Shown here: piece after piece, positions 61,241 to 64,000 of the stretch
Numbering within the stretch: the stretch's first letter is position 1
How the letters are laid out: the number at the start of each line of letters is the position of its first letter
Source: Dyella_A sp051962475
GTDB lineage: Bacteria; Pseudomonadota; Gammaproteobacteria; Xanthomonadales; Rhodanobacteraceae
DNA: 64,000 nt
Direction of reading: 5' to 3'
Assembly: GCF_051962475.1 (NCBI RefSeq)
Contig: NZ_JBQCCF010000047.1
Span: forward strand, 1-64,000
Position numbers and translations under genes: made by a program
Notes under the pieces: generated by a model
What the model saw: the letters and a program-made list of their open reading frames with translations, nothing else
What the model was told of the DNA's origin: nothing
Databases searched by the model: none

Positions 61241-64000
61241 GTGATCTCTGGTTGGCTGCTGCTGGTGGTGGCCGCACTGTACGTGGGCGTGCTGTTCGCG
61301 GTGGCCTGGAAGGGCGATCGCCAGCCGCTGTACCCCAGCAAGCCGCGCCTGCGCCCGCTGGTCTACAGTTTGGCGCTGGCGGTGTACTGCTCGTCGTGGA
61401 CCTTCTACGGCGCCGTGGGCACGGCCGCACGCGACGGCCTCGCGTACCTGCCGATCTACCTCGGCCCGGCCCTGCTCTTCATCCTCGGCTTCGGCCTGAT
61501 GACGCGCCTGGTGACGGTGGCCGGGCAGCGCAACATCACCACCATCGCCGACTTCATCGGTGCCCGGTTCGGCAAGTCGCACGGGCTGGCGGCGCTGGTC
61601 GCGCTGATCGCGGTAACCGCCGTGGTGCCTTACCTCGCCTTGCAGTTCAAGGCGATGGCGATGTCGGTGGACGTGCTGTCGGGCATCGACGCCGACGCCA
61701 TCGTGCCGTCGACCGACAGCGCCCTGTGGTGCGCCCTGCTGCTGGCGGCCTTCGCCATCCTGTTCGGCACGCGTAGCATCGATGCCAGCGAGCACCACCA
61801 CGGCATGATGCTGGCCATTGCGCTGGAATCGGTGATCAAGCTGCTCGCCTTCCTCGGCCTGGGCATCTACGCCTTGTGGCGTGGGCCGGGCCCGCATGAG
61901 CTGCTCACGCTGCCTACCACGCCCTTCACCCACGGGCAGTCGCCGGGCTTCCTGGCGCAGACCCTGCTCGCGTTCTGCGCGATGTTCTGCCTGCCGCGAC
62001 AGTTCCAGATCGGCGTGGTGGAGTGCGAAGACCCGCGCGACCTGCGCCGCGCGCGCTGGATGTTTCCCCTGTACATGCTGCTGATCAGCGCAGCGGTCCT
62101 GCCGATCGTGGCCGCCGGCATGCACGTGCCTTCCGTGCGCGGCGGCGTGGCCGACGCCTGGGTGCTGAATCTGCCGCTGGCCCACGGCGATCGCGGCGTC
62201 GCCCTGATCGCGTTCCTCGGCGGGTTCTCGGCGGCGACCGGCATGGTGATCGTGGCCACCGTCGCGCTTTCCACCATGATCAGCAACGATCTGGTGATGC
62301 CCGCGCTGCTGCGCATCCGCCGGCTGCATCTGGAGCAGCGCCAGGACCTCTCGCTGCTGCTGCTGCGCATCCGCCGCGTGGCGATCGTGGTGCTGGTGCT
62401 GCTCGCCTACGGCTATTACCGCGTGGTGGCCGACAATGCCAACCTCGCCGCTACCGGTTTGCTCGCCTTCGCGGCGGTGGCGCAGTTCGCGCCGGCGATC
62501 GTCGCCGCGCTGTACTGGCGCGGGGCCAGCCAGGCAGGCGTGGCGATCGGTCTGCTCGCCGGGTTCGGGGTGTGGATCTACACCCTCCTGCTGCCGGCGG
62601 TTGACCGCACGGCCGAGTGGCTGCGGCTCGGACCGTTCGGCATCGAGTGGCTGCGGCCGCAGGCGCTGTTCCACCTCAGCGGCTGGGACCCGGTGATGCA
62701 CAGCACGTTCTGGTCGCTGCTGGTGAACGTCGCGTGCCTGATCTTCATCTCGCTGCGCTTCCGCCCCACGCTGGCCGAGCGCATCCACGCGGCGATGTTC
62801 GTCGATCCGTTCGTTGCCAGCAGCAGCACGGCGGGCGACTGGCGCGGCCGTGTTGCGGTGGGCGATCTGCTTACGATCGCCGGGCGCATCGTCGGCGAGC
62901 GCAGTTCCCAGCGCGCCTTCGCCGAATACGGCCTGCGCCAGGGCAAGGCGCTGGATCCCAATGGCGCCGCCGATCGCGCGTTGATCCAGTACACCGAGCG
63001 CCTGCTCGCCGGCGCCGTGGGTGCGGCCAGCGCGCGCCGCATCTTGATGGGCGCGCTGTCCGGCTCGGGCCTGGACATCGCCGAGGCGATGGCGCTGATG
63101 GACGAGGCCTCGCAGGAGCTGCGCTTCAACCGCGAGCTGCTGTCCACCACGCTGGAAAACGTGTCGCAGGGCATCAGCGTGGTCGACGCGCGGATGCGCC
63201 TGGTCACCTGGAACCGGCGCTATCTGGAGCTGTTCGACTACCCCGATGGCATGGTCTACATCGGCGTGCCGGTGGCCGATCTGATCCGCTGGAACGCCGA
63301 GCACGGGGAATGCGGCCCGGGGGAAGTGGAAGCGCATGTGGCCAAGCGCATCGGCCACCTGCGCGCCGGCACGCCGCACCTGTTCCAGCGCGTTCGCCCG
63401 GACGGCACGGTGATCGAAATGCGTGGGCGCCCGCTGCCCGGCGGCGGCTACGTCACCACCTACACCGACGTCACCGCATACAAGCACGCCGAGCTGGCCC
63501 TGCGCGAGGCGAACGAATATCTCGAGCAGCGCGTGGAGCAGCGCACTGCCGAACTCAGCGAGGCGCTGGACGCCACCGCCCGCGCGCAGCGCGAAGCCGA
63601 ATCGGCGATGGTGTCCAAGACGCGCTTCCTGGCCGCCGCCAGCCATGACCTGTTGCAACCACTCAACGCCGCGCGCCTGTTCACTTCGGCGCTGCGCCAG
63701 CAACCGGCGCTCGATGAAGAATCCAGCCGCCTGGCCGAACGCATCGATGCCTCGTTCCGCGCGGCGGAGGATCTGCTCGACGCGCTGCTCGATGTCTCCC
63801 GCCTCGATGCCGGTCGCTACCAACCCGAGTACAGCGACTTCGCGTTGGCCGACCTGTTCGACTCGCTCAAGGCGCAGTTCGCGGTGGTCGCCGAGCAGCG
63901 CGGGCTGCGCCTGCGCGTGGTGTCCACGCGCCTGTCGATCCGCAGCGACCCGCAACTGCTGCGCAGGATCCTGCAGAACTTTCTCTCCAACGCGCTGCGC
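61241..64000 (+). CDS. Sensor histidine kinase with N-terminal sodium:solute-symporter domain, 3' end missing
   Basis: The first 920 residues of a large protein that continues past the window. Residues about 1-500 are an SSS/PutP-like symporter domain with some 13 helices (SLALAVYCSSWTFYGAVGTA, then TTIADFIGARFG). A PAS domain lies around residues 630-745 (LENVSQGISVVDA). A coiled coil leads to the phosphoacceptor His802 in AAASHDLLQPLNAARLF, and the ATPase domain starts at the end (NFLSNALR). This is the CbrA/ErcS-like layout in which the transporter part senses or carries the signal. A receiver domain may follow outside. The GTG at 61241 has GAGGG upstream. Confidence 0.92.
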   Translation, partial: MISGWLLLVVAALYVGVLFAVAWKGDRQPLYPSKPRLRPLVYSLALAVYCSSWTFYGAVGTAARDGLAYLPIYLGPALLFILGFGLMTRLVTVAGQRNITTIADFIGARFGKSHGLAALVALIAVTAVVPYLALQFKAMAMSVDVLSGIDADAIVPSTDSALWCALLLAAFAILFGTRSIDASEHHHGMMLAIALESVIKLLAFLGLGIYALWRGPGPHELLTLPTTPFTHGQSPGFLAQTLLAFCAMFCLPRQFQIGVVECEDPRDLRRARWMFPLYMLLISAAVLPIVAAGMHVPSVRGGVADAWVLNLPLAHGDRGVALIAFLGGFSAATGMVIVATVALSTMISNDLVMPALLRIRRLHLEQRQDLSLLLLRIRRVAIVVLVLLAYGYYRVVADNANLAATGLLAFAAVAQFAPAIVAALYWRGASQAGVAIGLLAGFGVWIYTLLLPAVDRTAEWLRLGPFGIEWLRPQALFHLSGWDPVMHSTFWSLLVNVACLIFISLRFRPTLAERIHAAMFVDPFVASSSTAGDWRGRVAVGDLLTIAGRIVGERSSQRAFAEYGLRQGKALDPNGAADRALIQYTERLLAGAVGAASARRILMGALSGSGLDIAEAMALMDEASQELRFNRELLSTTLENVSQGISVVDARMRLVTWNRRYLELFDYPDGMVYIGVPVADLIRWNAEHGECGPGEVEAHVAKRIGHLRAGTPHLFQRVRPDGTVIEMRGRPLPGGGYVTTYTDVTAYKHAELALREANEYLEQRVEQRTAELSEALDATARAQREAESAMVSKTRFLAAASHDLLQPLNAARLFTSALRQQPALDEESSRLAERIDASFRAAEDLLDALLDVSRLDAGRYQPEYSDFALADLFDSLKAQFAVVAEQRGLRLRVVSTRLSIRSDPQLLRRILQNFLSNALR

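Noticed and set aside
61151..63955. A 934-codon open frame antisense to the sensor kinase
   Set aside because: The product is a His/Arg/Gln-rich string without any domain, the mirror of a high-GC gene; the plus-strand frame encodes recognisable symporter, PAS and kinase domains.

Overview
The window reads as a chromosomal replication-origin region of a high-GC gammaproteobacterium of the order Xanthomonadales, most likely Rhodanobacteraceae (Rhodanobacter, Dyella, Luteibacter or a relative). The reasons are the gene order rpmH/rnpA/yidC/mnmE diverging from dnaA-dnaN-recF-gyrB, followed by a TPR gene and tonB-exbB-exbD-exbD and then pdxJ (the Xanthomonas-type tonB cluster), plus an Oar-like TonB-dependent receptor locus and GTAG-type REP elements. 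Genus is an inference; no rRNA or tRNA gene was recognised.

Layout. 1-4.8 kb: the tail of a WYL regulator, an SLC13-type permease, a patatin phospholipase, a DUF488 protein and a polyprenol-phosphate glycosyltransferase. 4.9-7.9 kb: parB, parA, rsmG and a short SPFH protein, all on the minus strand. 8.3-19.5 kb: a carbohydrate-utilisation locus (LacI regulator, TonB-dependent receptor, tryptophan-halogenase-like flavoprotein, GH144-like glucanase, sugar-binding lipoprotein, two ABC permeases, a small membrane protein and gluconokinase). From the binding protein to gluconokinase the genes overlap by 1-4 nt. It has no local ABC ATPase. 19.5-36.7 kb: housekeeping and accessory genes (pirin, DUF4336, UPF0149, exonuclease III, M3 oligopeptidase, a cNMP-binding patatin, gamma-carbonic anhydrase, a short LMW phosphatase, a TonB-like protein with its lipoprotein paralog, aroE, lipocalin, a GGDEF-EAL protein, and a divergent ATP-grasp ligase/GNAT pair). 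36.7-45.3 kb: a Sel1 protein, lptM-dapF-DUF484-xerC, a GT9 glycosyltransferase, hslVU, an unknown gene and ribokinase. 45.3-49 kb: mnmE, yidC, rnpA and rpmH on the minus strand. 49.2-55.6 kb: dnaA, the probable oriC, dnaN, recF and gyrB. 55.8-64 kb: the TPR protein, the TonB-ExbB-ExbD1-ExbD2 system, pdxJ, a phosphopantetheinyl transferase and a large SSS-type sensor histidine kinase that runs off the end.

How it works together. The window holds a whole parABS system: parAB at 4.9-6.6 kb and two perfect 16-bp Pseudomonas-type parS palindromes inside recF, about 2 kb from the probable oriC. The TonB-ExbBD complex at 57-59.6 kb would energise the receptor at 9.4 kb. A LacI-family operator lies in front of the lacI gene, and a second operator-like palindrome lies inside the receptor gene, where it is spelled with AT-rich codons unusual for that gene. 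Two related BIME-like elements (paired GTAG hairpins with a conserved 30-nt spacer) lie at 4.8 and 19.5 kb.
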